DNA from: Xiphophorus maculatus
Taxonomy: Eukaryota > Chordata > Actinopteri > Cyprinodontiformes > Poeciliidae
Assembly: GCF_002775205.1 (NCBI RefSeq)
Contig: NC_036460.1
Location: 20,168,751-20,232,750, forward strand
Direction of reading: 5' to 3'
Length of the DNA: 64,000 nucleotides
The position numbers and the translations under genes were made by a program. This document shows positions 44,937-56,939 of the stretch, piece after piece. Within the stretch, counting starts at the first letter, position 1; each line of letters begins with the position of its first letter. The notes below the pieces were generated by a model, which did not search any database, was not told where the DNA came from, and saw nothing but the letters and a program-made list of their open reading frames with translations.

Positions 44937-46804
44937 TCATTGCTGGATCCGACGCAGCGACTGCACCTGGAAGGACTGAGCATGGGAGCCCCACTCTCTG
45001 TAGTGTTTGTATTCGCCACCATGCCGGTCGCACTCCATGATGTATTGGTAACCACGGTAACCTGGGAATTGGTAGCAAACCCAACTGCAGGAAGAAAGAA
45101 AAACCAAAACCAAAAATATCAAGCAATATTTTTGCATAAGATATGACAGAAATTAAAAGAAACTCCACTACCAACACCGCTCTTACAGATCAGAACAGCC
45201 GAACCCTATTTTGTTTTTTTAAATGGGCTAAACCTGGGTAGCATTAGAAATGCAGGTGAACAAGCACCAAACACAAAATTATAACTTACCTGTCAGCTCT
45301 GCTACTATCTGATTATATTTGGAGTTGGGATGCTGTGTGTTAAGTTGGTGTCTCCTGCCTGCAGGATCGGAAGACTGGATTATGTGCTTTGTACAGGTTT
45401 GTGCCGCATCTTATTGTACCCCAGAATCTCAGCTTATTTCCTCAGTTTAAGTGTGTGCCTGTAAGGGTGTGCAGAAACTGTCCCCGAACACATATGTGGG
45501 GCCTCACTGGAGGCTTTAAGTCAGAATGGTGTTTTTATCACAGCAAGGCCAGCAAGTTGAAAAAGAGAGATCATGCAGCTCTTTAATTCATTTGTTTGTT
45601 AATTACCAAATGCACCAAGTAACGTTAAGAATGTTTCATTTAGCAAAATGGTTTTATGCAGTCTTTACAAATGTACTATTTAAAATATTTTAACTTTACT
45701 TAATACATTTTAAGAAAATTAACTTTTATTTATATTCCAGACTCCTTCATTTACCACACCCTTTCAATCCCTCATGACTAAGCAGAGAAGAGATTCTTGA
45801 GATTGCCTCACCTTAATTTCAATGTTTGTGTCCTGTAGCACAATGCTGCTACATAACATGGGCTGTTAGTCATGTCTTCAGTTGCCATGATTACATTGTG
45901 TGCATTTAGAAATGAAGACTTACGCTCCGCTCTGAACTTGCATAGATCCGATCTCATTGTTGCTCCAGCCCATAGCCTGCAGGGAGGGGTAGTCATCGTT
46001 TATCTCCCACTGGCGACCTATGAAGTTCTCCCTCTCAAACAGCACCATCTTGGACTCCTTGTGGTTCTGCTTGCACACAAAACAGTCAGCTTAGCTAAGT
46101 TTAAGGTAAAACCCTGCTACATTTTACAAACTGGTGATTGCATTTGACTTTTGTTCACATTTGTCTTAGTTTTTAGTAACTTGAGTTAAATTTTGTTTGG
46201 GAGTATTGTGATTTTTTCATCAAATAATCATTGCTGAAGATCCGAGAGCAAGCTAAAGCTGTCGATTTGGGAGAGAAACTCACAGCGGAGCAGATGGGTC
46301 GGAAGGACATCATCCGCTCAATGTGGTAGGCGTTGCTGCCACTCCACGACTCCCAGTGAGGATACTCTCCTCTCTCCAGCACAAACTGTTGTCCACAGAA
46401 GCTGGAGTGCTCATATCCTGCCCAGCTGTTCGCCGACAAGCGCATAGTCACACAAACATTTCAAATAAATCATTTTTTAAAAAGGCTAAAGGAGACTATT
46501 AATCAACATTTCTTGTTTTTGTCTCACTTACGCCCCGCACTCCACCTTGAGGGAGCGGATGTTGTCGATGCTGCACTCCATGATGTTCTGGCAGGCTGAG
46601 GTGAACTCAAGACGTTTGCCCTGGAAGTTTTCCTGGTCGTAAGCTGTGATCTAGAGAGAATATGCATGTGCATACACCATGGTGGCTTTTATTAAATTAG
46701 GCATGAAATTAGAAAAAAATGAAATCCACTTTTGGCAATCTCCAGTGACGAATGATCTCACTCACCTTCCATGGTCCCAGCGGGGTGGGATTATTTAGAG
46801 CCAT
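44937..46804 (-). CDS. cryba1: Beta-crystallin A1/A3 (196 aa)
   Basis: Structural protein of the eye lens. CDS exons on the minus strand: 46804-46766, 46650-46532, 46425-46284, 46066-45924, 45084-44937 (591 nt; phases close). A non-coding first exon ending at 47185 is inferred. After a 13-residue arm come four Greek-key motifs, one per exon. Typical features: [25 protein letters not shown], the linker [29 protein letters not shown] and the C-terminus QSLRRIQQ, all close to vertebrate CRYBA1. There is no in-frame upstream start giving a long A3-type arm. Teleosts have several cryba1 paralogues (1a, 1b, 1l); which one this is cannot be settled here. Confidence 0.93.
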
Positions 46805-47098
46805 GCTGCTGTGGATTTCAGTGAAGATTTGCCTTTAGAACAGAAAATATGTGAGGAAAGCTTATAGTTAGGTCATACTTTAATATTTATTTATGCCACC
46901 TACATTTTATGTTTCATGTTTATTTAAAAGATTTCGCATCAATGCAGTTTCAACTAAACTTATGTCATCTGACATAAATCTAAAACCACATGTTGTGATT
47001 TAAACTTCATCCTCATGCTTGCAGGTTGGATGTAAACTCTATGTGTGGCCGGTGCACAGTTCGTATGTGTGCGTCTTCCTGACTGCCTTCAGTCTACA

Positions 47099-47108
47099 TG
47101 ACTCAGCA
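47099..47108. promoter_or_regulatory. cryba1: MARE-like site in cryba1 intron 1
   Basis: TGACTCAGCA equals the last ten bases of the T-MARE consensus TGCTGACTCAGCA. Large Maf proteins drive lens crystallin genes through such sites. Use here is inferred. Confidence 0.35.
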
Positions 47109-47184
47109 GAGTGATTGTGCAGAAAAAGTGCAAAAAACAAAATGGCACGTGTCTGCACATTAAGAACTAAGATAGAAGGCTTAC

Positions 47185-47330
47185 CTGACTGCCCAACAAA
47201 GATTGGCGCTCAGTTCTCACAGGGACTTCACAAAAAACGACGTCCTGACCCCAAACTGAACGGACCTATTTATACATGCTGGTGCTGAGATGTAACTGGA
47301 CCGGTATGGGTCGGGAGTCAGCACATTGCT
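47185..47330 (-). promoter_or_regulatory. cryba1: cryba1 promoter and leader exon
   Basis: TATAAATAG on the minus strand at 47266-47274 predicts a start near 47240 and a leader exon ending at a GTAAGC donor at 47185/47184. Just upstream, TGCTGACTC (47315-47323, minus) matches the first nine bases of the T-MARE consensus, a site type used by large Maf proteins in lens genes. Confidence 0.6.
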
Positions 47331-47563
47331 GGTCCCGTTCATTGTTCGGTACTGAGCTGTTGGGCTTTAGTGAGCTGCGGCTGGACTGAACGGAGGGCAC
47401 TGTGCCCAGTGCAAATAAGCAGAAGTTCCAAGTGTTTCGTGTCCAATGGGCCGGGCCGAGTTCTGGCACAGCAGAGTTCAGGAAAAAGATCATCACAGTT
47501 TGGTCATGACAAGAAAAGTCCATTTTGCGCTGTGGTTGTCGCCGATCAGAGCATCACACCCCA

Positions 47564-47645
47564 CATGACAGAGCATGCGTGCATTTAGAGGTGAAAGGAC
47601 CGTCTTTGGTCCTTTCACCTCTAAATGCATACATGCTCTGTCATG
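47564..47645. repeat. 38-bp-arm hairpin between the crystallin genes
   Basis: Arms 47564-47601 and 47608-47645 are reverse complements except for two adjacent bases, with a 6-nt loop (GTCTTT). About 290 bp upstream of the cryba1 TATA box. Whether MITE remnant, template-switch product or RNA hairpin cannot be told. Confidence 0.9.
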
Positions 47646-49037
47646 CACTCACTACCACATGGGAGGATACACACACAGTCACACACATTTAATCCCTGTT
47701 CAGACATTTACATACAAACCACACAGAAACCTTCACTGTCAAGCAAGCATCAATACAAGCATGGCAACATGTCAACCAGCTGTGTCCAAACTCTGATGTA
47801 ATTTTTCTTGTCTAGCAGTGAAATAATATGATTCAGGACAAAATAGAATAATAACAAACCTTAACCATGAGAGAACTATGTTTTATTTCATGATCTGGAG
47901 GATTTTGAGTTTTGAGTTTAGTTTTTTTTTTGAGTTCTGCTTTAAGTTAATCCTGTGGTTTACGTTATTTATTTGTTACTTTTGATTTTTTTGTTTGTTT
48001 GTTTTTTTTCCTCAGTCATAAAAATGCTCTCAAAATGTCATCCCTTTCTGCTAATTAGACTCTAATTTCTCATCCTGCCTGTTGTACCTCTGAAATGATT
48101 GGCAACCAGATTACATTTTGACATCAATTTATGTGAACCAAATGAATTGTGATGAAGATGAGTAGTTTAATTCCATTGATCTTACTAATGTTACTAATGT
48201 GTACTAAAAAGGTTGAAAAGTATTTATGGTGTTTTAATATTTAATTCATTGCTTTCTGAGATCTTTTAGCCCACTTCATGTTGTAAGAAAAGCTGCTATT
48301 TATGAATTTCATGATTCTACAGATGTGTCAGTACATCTGGGTGTGAGTGATGAAACTAAAAAAAATTAAAATTTGTTAATGACAACAAAAGTTTTATTTA
48401 GCAGACCAACTGTTAGTTGCAAATCAGGTGTGGAAATTCTAGGTCTGTCAGGCCACTAGAGGCCTGTTCATTAAGTGCTCTCTGAAGAATAGGTAGCATT
48501 TATTTTGTGCTTTTGTGCTCTGGAACCAATCTGCCTAAAACCTGGATGTTTTATTTTGTCAATTTAACTTGACCATGTCTCAGCTACTCATTTGTTTTCA
48601 CTTTACATTTTAAAATATCTTTCTTTTTCAAGTATGCTTACATTTTTCCATTACTCTCTTAATATTTTTTGTATGTGAATTTAATATAGGCCTAACTATA
48701 ACAGGGGCACTTCAGCACCGTGACCAGCAGTCCCCTGTCTGAACAAAAACACCGATGCCAATCCTATAGTCAGCACATTTACCGTCCCAGGGCTCAAAGG
48801 CTTAGCAGCAAACACGAAAGAAAAACTAAAAAAAATAATGTGGCATAAAAATAGCCATAAAAATTATATACATAATAGCTGTTGGAAGTGGCAGGAGGTT
48901 AAGTTCAACAATGGAAAAATGTGGTTCAAAACCTAAAAGTAGAAGGTTCAGTGTGGGTTTGTGTGTCACCAACTTTCTGCTGATGGCAGTGACTGTCCTC
49001 AGCCCCCAACAATGGGGCTGCACAATAAAAACCCTGC
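47646..49037. other. Intergenic DNA between the divergent crystallin genes
   Basis: AT-rich, no gene. Short T-rich tracts near 47920 and 48000. No recognised repeat. Confidence 0.5.
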
Positions 49038-49248
49038 TGCTGACTGAGCATAGATCACCAATGGATTAACAAAGTGACCTTTGACCCATCACCGTCCTCC
49101 CAGCAGCTCTGAGCCAATGAGATGTCAGAATCTGGCCTTTATAGATTCGCTCTGGAGGTGAATGTCTATATATATATATCTCCACTCAAAAGGCCTCCGT
49201 CCATCACTGTCTTCAAAGATCGGTCCATTTCAGCCTTCAGCTGTGACT
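49038..49248 (+). promoter_or_regulatory. crybb1l: Beta-B1-like crystallin promoter and leader exon
   Basis: TGCTGACTGAGCA at 49038-49050 matches 12 of 13 bases of the T-MARE consensus. A TATA stretch lies at 49165-49180. The start would be near 49205 and the non-coding first exon ends at a GTAAGT donor after 49248. This is a typical lens crystallin layout. Confidence 0.6.
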
Positions 49249-50454
49249 GTAAGTGTCCACACCGAGGTCTTCTGTCTCTGGTAGAAATGCAAGGATGCTA
49301 GGGAGGATACTCTGGTTTGCTCACTTAGTGGACTGAAACAACCAAGCCAGACTATTTCTCATGCTATAACTTTGGACTGAGTAGGTGGATAACTTAGATA
49401 AAATACATTAGTGTATTATTTAATACTAATCTGCTACCATAAGATAAAATCAACAGGGACGAGTGAGAAGAAATTGGATCCAGACATGACAAATTTGTTT
49501 CTATTGCTCTTGCTAAGAAAAAACGTCAAGGAATGTTCAGAATATTTTCAAGAAATAATGTCACTTTTTGGAGCAGAAAACGGAAGTTTTCTAATAATGG
49601 AGTTATTGTAATGATTCTGACCAGGTAAAATATGTGGAAGAGGTCAATAATACCCTCTTTCCAAGGAGTGCACAGGCAGTTTTCGCAGGCCGTCTTGGGT
49701 TTGGGTTTCAGGCTTTTTAAGCAAATGCAAGAACAGAAAAGGCTTTTTAAGGGTTATTTATTGTATTGATTTAAGGTCACTTAATTTTAATTATCAGATT
49801 CTTTCAATTACTCACCACAAATGTTTCAGTTGCAAAAATTTTACTACAGTAGACATTTAAAGAAGTGTCCAGTGTAACATAATTCAGGATGGAAAGAGCA
49901 ACTTTCTCAGCTTTATTTGAATTCACTTTCTTAAACACAGGAGGAGAGGTACAAAACCTGTGTGAGTATTTAATAATATGTTTTATTTCTGCAGGTGCAG
50001 CAGAGCAACATGCACAGCCAAAGTTACAAGAAAACAGCAGTTCTGTGTAGACATTTGTAGTAATTTCGGTATAACTTAAAAAACTAAATTATAAATATTA
50101 TATATGACTTTAAATGCATGCATGTGTGTACAAACAAAATATATTTCAGTTTTTGAGCATTTTGTTGGTTGCATAAAGAATTTTTACCATCGTTATATTA
50201 AAAAAGCATCTTGATGTCATCAGTGTCACCTGAGTTAGGTTATTCTCAGGGAACCCCAGGCTGTGGGCCTACCGTTTGTTTGTACCTAAACAGCCTGATC
50301 ATATTTACGAGGTTTATCCGCTTTGCAGCCTCTCAGATTCAACACAGATTGATCTTAACAAGAAAACAGCTTCAGTAGACTGTGACACACTTCCTTACTC
50401 TCCTGGTTGCATGTAATGGTGATTTATATCATCGCTTTCTCTTCAGATTTCATC

Positions 50455-53190
50455 ATGTCTCACTCAGGTGTTCAGGGCAACATTGGCAGCCACCCTGCCA
50501 TTGGCCTGCGCAATCACAAGGTACTTCAAAAACCAGAAAGCAGTCCAAGAAAGCAAATAAAAAATCTAAATTGACATTTTTTTTCTTACCAGATATATCT
50601 CTATGAATATGAAAACTTCCAAGGCCGCAGGATGGACCTGTTTGGAGAGTGCCTTAATCTGTGTGAGAAGGGTTTCGACAGAATTGGCTCCATCAGGGTG
50701 GAGTGTGGACCGTAAGTCACCAAACTGTCTCACAGACTATGCCTCACTGTAATATACAGTCACCAAATGCTTCGTTCAGTACACTTTTTGAGAACTGCGC
50801 TGGAGCCCCATTTGCCTGCAGAACTTCCCTTATTCTTTTAGCATAGATTGTCCAGTTTTGGTGAATGTGGCAGTGAGTCCGTGTTAGTGAGAACAACTGG
50901 GAGAGCGACCGAGTGGTCTGCGAGGCGAGCAGTGGGGTACAGTCAGATGAATGGAGGAAGAGGATCATGTGTGTAAAAATCTGAAGAAAATCAGAGAGAT
51001 ATAGAGGGGTGAGGTTGTGGACAGCTATGAAAGTTAGGAGTAGTTGATGTTAATGGGACACCAATGGAGCTTTTGTAGAATAGGTGTGATTAATGGCTCC
51101 ATGTGATGATACAGCCTGCTGAATTTTGGACCAGTTGTAATTTTCAAAGGGTTTTATGTGGAAGGCCATACAAATTTTTAGTTCTTGGCTGACATTGGAG
51201 ATGCAGGTTTGTTCTTTAGCCCATCTGCTTAAGGGTTCAATGTGTAGTTATATATTCAAGATACAGTTATTGCAACAGCTGGTTATTTCATCTAATGTTG
51301 GTTTCCTGTCACCTTGAGAAAGTCTGCTTGTTCTCCTCTGCCCTCTGGCATCAACAAGGCATTTCTATCCTCAAAACTGCTGCTTACAGGAAAAATCTCT
51401 GTTTTTCAGACAATCCTGTGTGAATCTAATTGATGGTTGCGCATAAGAATCATAACAGTTTTGGAAACACTCAGACCATGACATTACATACCAACCACCA
51501 TGCCGGTCCTTTGCTGAGATGCTTCCTAATAAAGTGTACATTTTCCCCAACACATGCTAACATACCTGTCTTTCTGACCATCCAGCTGGGTTGGCTATGA
51601 GCAGCAGAACATGACTGGTGAGATGTTCATGCTCGAGAAGGGCGAGTACCCCCGCTGGGATACCTGGTCCAACAGCTACCGGTGTGACCGCATGATGTCA
51701 GTCAGGCCCGTTCGAATGGTGTGTTGTCACCGTCCTATTTTTATCCATCTCTGTTCCCATCATCAAAACCATCACTTTTTCTTATTCTTCAATCCAACTT
51801 TCATTTGATGCATTATGCTTTAGAGGAGATGCTTTCAAGAGTGTATTTATAGGCTTGAGATTATTTTTACTTAGATGTTTTTTTATTAGGTGATATTTTA
51901 AAATGTACTATCTTGCTGTCTATTTAAAGGATCAGACATATCTATTGCAAAGAGGTAACTCACTGAAAGGTGAATGTATTTTTTCAGGATCCACAAGACC
52001 ACAAGATTTGTCTGTATGAATGTGCAAACTTTGAAGGCCGTAAGATGGAAGTGTGTGATGAGGATATTCCAAGCTTGTGGTCCTACGGTTTCCAGGATCG
52101 TGTCGCCAGCATTCAGGTCACCGGTGGAACGTAAGCCGTTACCAATCTTCTCCTTAGTGTTACTTTTGTCTATTTACGGTCACTAGTTATTTGTGCCCTA
52201 ATGTTAGCACTTGCTCTTGCACTGATACAAGGTCAAAGGATTTGGAGCCAAAGAAATTAGTGTATATTTGTAAAATGAACAGAAAATTACTTGTAGGTTT
52301 CTATTCTTTACAATTTTAAAGTTTTACAAAGACTCTAGCCAACCGTCTGTTTTGGTGCACCGCCTTGTCTTGGTAGGTTTATCTGCAATACTTTTCCAAT
52401 TTGAGATTTTATTTTATCACCTAAACCCACTTTAAACGTTTCCACAGCTTTATCTGTCTATTGATATTAGCAATTCTGTTTCCTCACTAAAGTTTTCTAA
52501 TTAAACTTTGAGGCTTAAAAAAACTGATGGATTAAAACAGAGATTAAATTACACACAGGTGAGTTCTGTTTAATAATTACATGAATCTGAACAAAGATGA
52601 TTGAACTTGTATTTAGGACTATCAGAGTCAATGTTATACTGGTGTCAGATTACACACAGATGGACTCTATTTTATTAATCAGATGATTGCAAAGGAAAAG
52701 CTTTCAACTTGAATTAGGATTTTCAGAGTGAAGAGCTCTAAATGTAAATGCACATCACACTTTTAATTATAAAACATTTTGAAACCCATATATCATTTTT
52801 GTTCAAATTCACATTTATTCAAACCCTCGTGTTGGTCAGTCATATAAAATCCCAATGAAATGCTATGATGAATGAAATTTGTTGTTTTAATAATATAAAA
52901 CTGGAAAAAGTGCAAGGTGCAAAATTGCTTTTGCAATGCACCATATTACATCCATCCAAATTAATCATAAACTTAAGCATGAATGTAAGTAACATCTGTT
53001 TCTCTTTACTTCTTCACAAAGGTGGGTGGGTTACCAGTATCCTGGCTACCGTGGCTACCAGTACGTGTTAGAACTGGGACCTTTCAAGCACTGGAACGAT
53101 TGGGGAGCCCACCACCCCCAGATCCAGTCCATCCGCAGGGTGAGAGACATGCAGACGCACCGCCGGGGCTGCTTTGAGGTGACCGCATAG
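50455..53190 (+). CDS. crybb1l: Beta-crystallin B1-like (209 aa)
   Basis: Lens structural protein. CDS exons: 50455-50520, 50593-50711, 51586-51718, 51988-52130, 53022-53190 (630 nt; phases close). The leader exon ends at 49248 and exon 2 starts at 50447. A 22-residue N-terminal arm, shorter than that of mammalian CRYBB1, is followed by four Greek keys: [44 protein letters not shown], and [16 protein letters not shown] with [17 protein letters not shown]. Motifs fit CRYBB1 best, with some CRYBB3-like positions (for example FQDRVAS). The C-terminal extension ends RGCFEVTA. Head-to-head with cryba1, as CRYBA4 and CRYBB1 are in mammals. Which teleost crybb1-like paralogue this is remains open. 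Confidence 0.9.
50740..51550. mobile_element. Transposon debris in crybb1l intron 3
   Basis: Minus-strand sequence at 51390-51545 resembles the start of a Tc1/mariner-type transposon of fish, with ACTTTATTAGGAAGCATC and GGCATGGTGGTTGGTA, but with a broken frame. Sequence at 50760-50850, with GCCCCATTTGCCTGCAGAAC, resembles another dispersed fish repeat. Both are recognised by eye only. Confidence 0.45.
52495..52925 (-). mobile_element. Tc1-like 5' fragments in crybb1l intron 5
   Basis: Two tandem-like decayed pieces carrying GATTACACACAGATGGACTC and, later, CATATAAAATCCCAATGAAA, the leader of the same Tc1-like family as at 7738, in reverse orientation. Confidence 0.55.
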
Positions 53191-53570
53191 AAGAGTGAGA
53201 CGGACTGGAAGAAATGCAGCGAAAGCTGAGATCTGTCTGTGGAGGTTCTTCTAAAGGACAATTAGACATGTTTTGTTTCTTTTATTATGCTCAATGAAAC
53301 AATTGAAAGTATGACGGTCAGTGAATCACTCTGTGAGAAAACCCCCAGAAGGAACACTCACCCATAAGACAGCAAAAATTAAAACAAATATTTTGTCCTG
53401 GGTCTGAATTGGGGTTGATAGGGTATTAATAGCTTGTGTTTAAAGGTCTTTTTTTTTGCATTAAAATTACTTGATTATAATTTTTACCTGCTTGCTTATG
53501 CTATCCAAGCTGAAATGATGCCAATGATGCCTGTTCAGCAGGGTACTACCCCCTCTCCAAGGATCCATCA

Positions 53571-53576
53571 AATAAA
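53571..53576 (+). terminator. crybb1l: crybb1l poly(A) signal
   Basis: AATAAA about 380 nt past the stop codon, in the sense of the gene. Confidence 0.55.
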
Positions 53577-53599
53577 AGGTTAATCACAGAGCACTACCA

Positions 53600-54183
53600 T
53601 GGACATCTCTCAGATCCGCACTGCAGTAAGTTTGCAAGGCAGGGGGAAGCACTATCTCCTCATCTCCAAGAATTAACCAGAGTGTCTCACAGTCAGAGGA
53701 CGATAAGAAGAAAGCTGTGCAGGGTTGTGATTGCTTGGAACTAAAACTTTTTTCCAGCTTGTTTCTGCCCACATGGATGGGGCTGTTCCAAAGTTTTGCA
53801 TTTTACATTTTCTCAGGGATGCTGGCATCTGAAAACTTTCCAATGGAAACCAAATAAATATCTTGAAACTAGTGGGGTTTATTTTTTTTCATTTTTCTTA
53901 ACTGTTTTCATGTTCGTATTTAAAGGCCAGAGGCCAAGATGTTATTTTGTAAGCTGTGTTGATACAATTCATCAGTATGTGGGTTACATCTATACCTGTG
54001 TTTATATTTTTGAATATAAATACAGCAACAGAATATATATACCTTACATAAGCAAAACATTGCATAATTACTTTCATATTTTTATTTTATACTACCAAAG
54101 ATAAACTGTGGACAAAGGCAGTTTTTAAAATTTCAGTGTGAAGCCTCAAAATGATAAATTCTGAGAAATTTAATTTCTCATTG

Positions 54184-54281
<98 letters not shown>

Positions 54282-54696
54282 ATAAATAAATAAATAAATA
54301 AATTCCTGTGAGATCTCTTTAAGTATTGTGGTATCATCTCAAAAGCACTGGCTTTACTGCAGCTCACTTGCTAAAACTGCATTGCATTTAAATTAAAAAC
54401 TGTCATAAATTGGAGGAAAACAGTAAAACGTCTCCTGTAAATAAGATGTCACCTATAAGGCTATACGTGTGCAGTATCTAAATGTAAAGATGATTTACTG
54501 TCATTTTCATCCAGAACAAACGAAATACTAAAAGTACTTATTGAAGGGTGGGGCTTAAAAGTTAGGTATTTTTCAGGCTCATGGTGCCATTAATCAATCA
54601 CAATCAAGTCACTATGTTAACTTCAGGTGTTGTAAAAATAATGTACATATATAAATATGACTTAAAATAAATTTGACTTTGCAATTAATACTTTGA
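53600..54696. other. Intergenic DNA past crybb1l
   Basis: No gene. It includes the ACTA/AATA simple repeat at 54185-54302; the remainder is AT-rich and featureless to me. Confidence 0.5.
54185..54302. repeat. (ACTA)n then (AATA)n microsatellite
   Basis: About 24 units of ACTA turning abruptly into about 5 units of AATA. Confidence 0.95.
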
Positions 54697-54756
54697 AAGA
54701 GAGGTATATAGGCACCCTTATGACAAAATTTAATCGGTGGACTGATTTATGATCCT

Positions 54757-54947
54757 AATCAATCAATCAATCAATCAAATTTTATTTGTATAGCACATTT
54801 CAGCAGCAAGGCATTTCAAAGTGCTTTACATCATAACAAACACAGAATCACAATGCAATATAGAATCAATCATTAAGTCAAGTTACATCAATAAATTTGT
54901 AATTGATTACATTTCAAATACAATTCTAAACATCTAAACATTCTAAT
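54757..54947. mobile_element. Dispersed repeat inserted in the transposon arm
   Basis: Begins with AATC tandem units and carries the common fish core TTTATTTGTATAGCACATTT with AAGTGCTTTACAT. Bounded by CTAATCA on both sides, a likely target-site duplication. It interrupts an arm that is intact in the opposite terminal repeat, so it is younger than the host transposon. Confidence 0.7.
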
Positions 54948-55380
54948 CATTATTTACTTTTAATTTCCGGTGACCGGATGTGCCCTCCCCAAAATAACTA
55001 GGAAATTTCTTTTCTAGTCTAAGAAAGAAAGAAACAAAGAAAGAAGGCAGCAAATGTACATGTTGGTTCCACAGGCTTCCCCTGAAAATATGGATAAAAT
55101 CAGTCATTACAGGGTAAAAGTAATTTGAAGAGGGGCAAGGATATAAACAAGTCAAGTCAATGACAAGATGCTTTCTGCATTTTTAACTTGGATAACTTAC
55201 GTTTTTTTTTCTTTTTTTACTGACTTAAATAATACATTTAAATCGCTGCACTGTTTGATAAGTAGAATGTAAATGACTTTTTTGTAAATGGTCTTGAAAT
55301 TACTTGCTTTTCAATTTAAATGCAGAAAGCTAAAAGTTAAATTTGAGTAACCTCACGTAGGCCTGTTTACTGTCGGTCAC

Positions 55381-55476
55381 ATATTCTTAAGAAGTACATG
55401 TACAAATGAGGAACATTTACTGAGACACATATTCTTAAGAAGTACATGTACAAATGAGGAACGTTTACTGAAATGT
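55381..55476. repeat. 48-bp tandem duplication
   Basis: Two adjacent 48-bp units with TTCTTAAGAAGTACATGTAC, almost identical, inside the 1.7-kb transposon. Confidence 0.85.
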
Positions 55477-56858
55477 TTCACACTAGCAAGTGTTACAGAA
55501 AAAAAATCTATAAGAGTTTAAAATTTAAGTTACAGTTTTCGGAACGGATGAAGGAAATCACAAACTCAGTCAGCACTGACTAATCGTGCTACCATAAATA
55601 ATGCAGTAAAACAGTGAAACTGCAGGTTTTCTTTAGAGGCATGTGTTTACTCTTACGCAGCAACGCGCACGGACGCACAAACGGCTTGGTGAGCAAAACC
55701 TTAGGTAATTAGAAGATTCTAAATCTAAACTTCTCTAGGAAAGGTGACAAACTATATATTATTCTTGATACTGATTATCACTTATTGTTTTTCGTACTTT
55801 AGTTGTGTTGTCCTTTAATTCCCTCACATGTGGTCATATGTGCGCACTCCCTCCCCAACACTCACACACACGCCCACGCCTGCACACTGCGCACCACTGC
55901 CATCAACCCTCCCCTTTGTGGCCTTTATCTGTTTGTCACTGTCTCCTCATCCTATGCCAAGTGTTAGACTGTACCTAGCAGTAAATGTTTATTGTTGATC
56001 CCTTTTAATTGCATTCTTCCTAAACTTCATAGAGGTTGGAAGGAGTTTACGAAAGCAAGGTGTCACAAAGATGGTGAGCAAATGTCCTGACCATCCTGAG
56101 GGGCTTTTACCCCTTCACACATGGCATGTTGAGCAGGGCTGGGGTCAGTCCTCTCCTCCCGCCCTCTTCACGCTGTGTATAAGGAAGACATTCTGTTTAA
56201 AACCAGAGGTAATTACAACATCTGAATCTATTTAAACTTCTCTAGGTATAGTATATATTATATATTATTCTTGATTAACAGATGTCTAAGGAATGTTTAT
56301 TTTGGGGAGGGCACATCCGGTCACCAGAAATTAAAAGTAATTAATGATTAGGGTCATAAATAAGTCCACCGATTACATTTTGTCATAAGGGTGGCTATAT
56401 ATCTCTCTCTTGAAATTGGGCCCCTGTGTCTTTGCAAGGCTCTCCACAACAATAGTCCTCAAGTATGCTGTTTATAGCTGTTTTGAGGCTCAAAGGACTG
56501 AGAAGTAGTTCCTATAATGAGCTCAGCAGATACACCATTCCACCAGGTATTTGCTAATTGCTGCTGTGGTGGAAGCTTGGCTGGAGACTATACAGCTCCG
56601 AGGAGGAGCCATGTGGAAGTAGGCGGCGCTTTGGGAGTGCAATTTGTTTAGACAGCCTTGAATGGCTGCAACAGGAGATTCAAGGATTCCTCAAACATGC
56701 AGTAAGGAGTCAAAGCAACATCCCAGGTGTGTTTTTTGATCAGGGAATAACTATGTAGCATGACATAAAGCTCAAAAAGTTCCTATTTTACTCTATTTTG
56801 ACATATTTAAAACTTTACATAAGGGAAAAGGTGGAGGAAGGGATTGAACTTGGGTGAG

Positions 56859-56889
56859 CATTTGATAAATTAGAAGAATTTATCAAATG
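56859..56889. repeat. Perfect 13-bp hairpin upstream of unc119
   Basis: CATTTGATAAATT and its exact complement around a 5-nt loop, about 430 bp before the unc119 start codon. A second, overlapping 9-bp inverted pair (ATGTTCTTC and GAAGAACAT) follows. Confidence 0.8.
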
Positions 56890-56939
56890 TTCTTCAATGT
56901 TCATCACAGAGAAGAACATTGTGGTGTTTTATTTCACCC

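Larger units (their letters stand above)
54697..56412. mobile_element. 1.7-kb inverted-repeat transposon with nested insertion
   Basis: The left terminal repeat (54697-54756 continuing at 54948-55005) mirrors 56297-56412. Shared landmarks are CACCCTTATGACAAAAT, AATCGGTGGACT, and GTGACCGGATGTGCCCTCCC, which reads in inverse at 56302-56321. The left arm is split by a separate repeat at about 54757-54947. Inside are two direct repeats (near 55703-55775 and 56207-56280) and a 48-bp tandem duplication. No transposase is visible; superfamily undetermined. Confidence 0.75.

Noticed and set aside
44711..45177. Additional minus-strand frames next to the cryba1 last exon
   Set aside because: Alternative frames through the exon and 3' UTR; only the frame ending at 44937 continues the crystallin fold.
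53055..53269. Minus-strand frames opposite the last crybb1l exon
   Set aside because: Shadow of the plus-strand crystallin exon, which has correct splice sites and Greek-key sequence.
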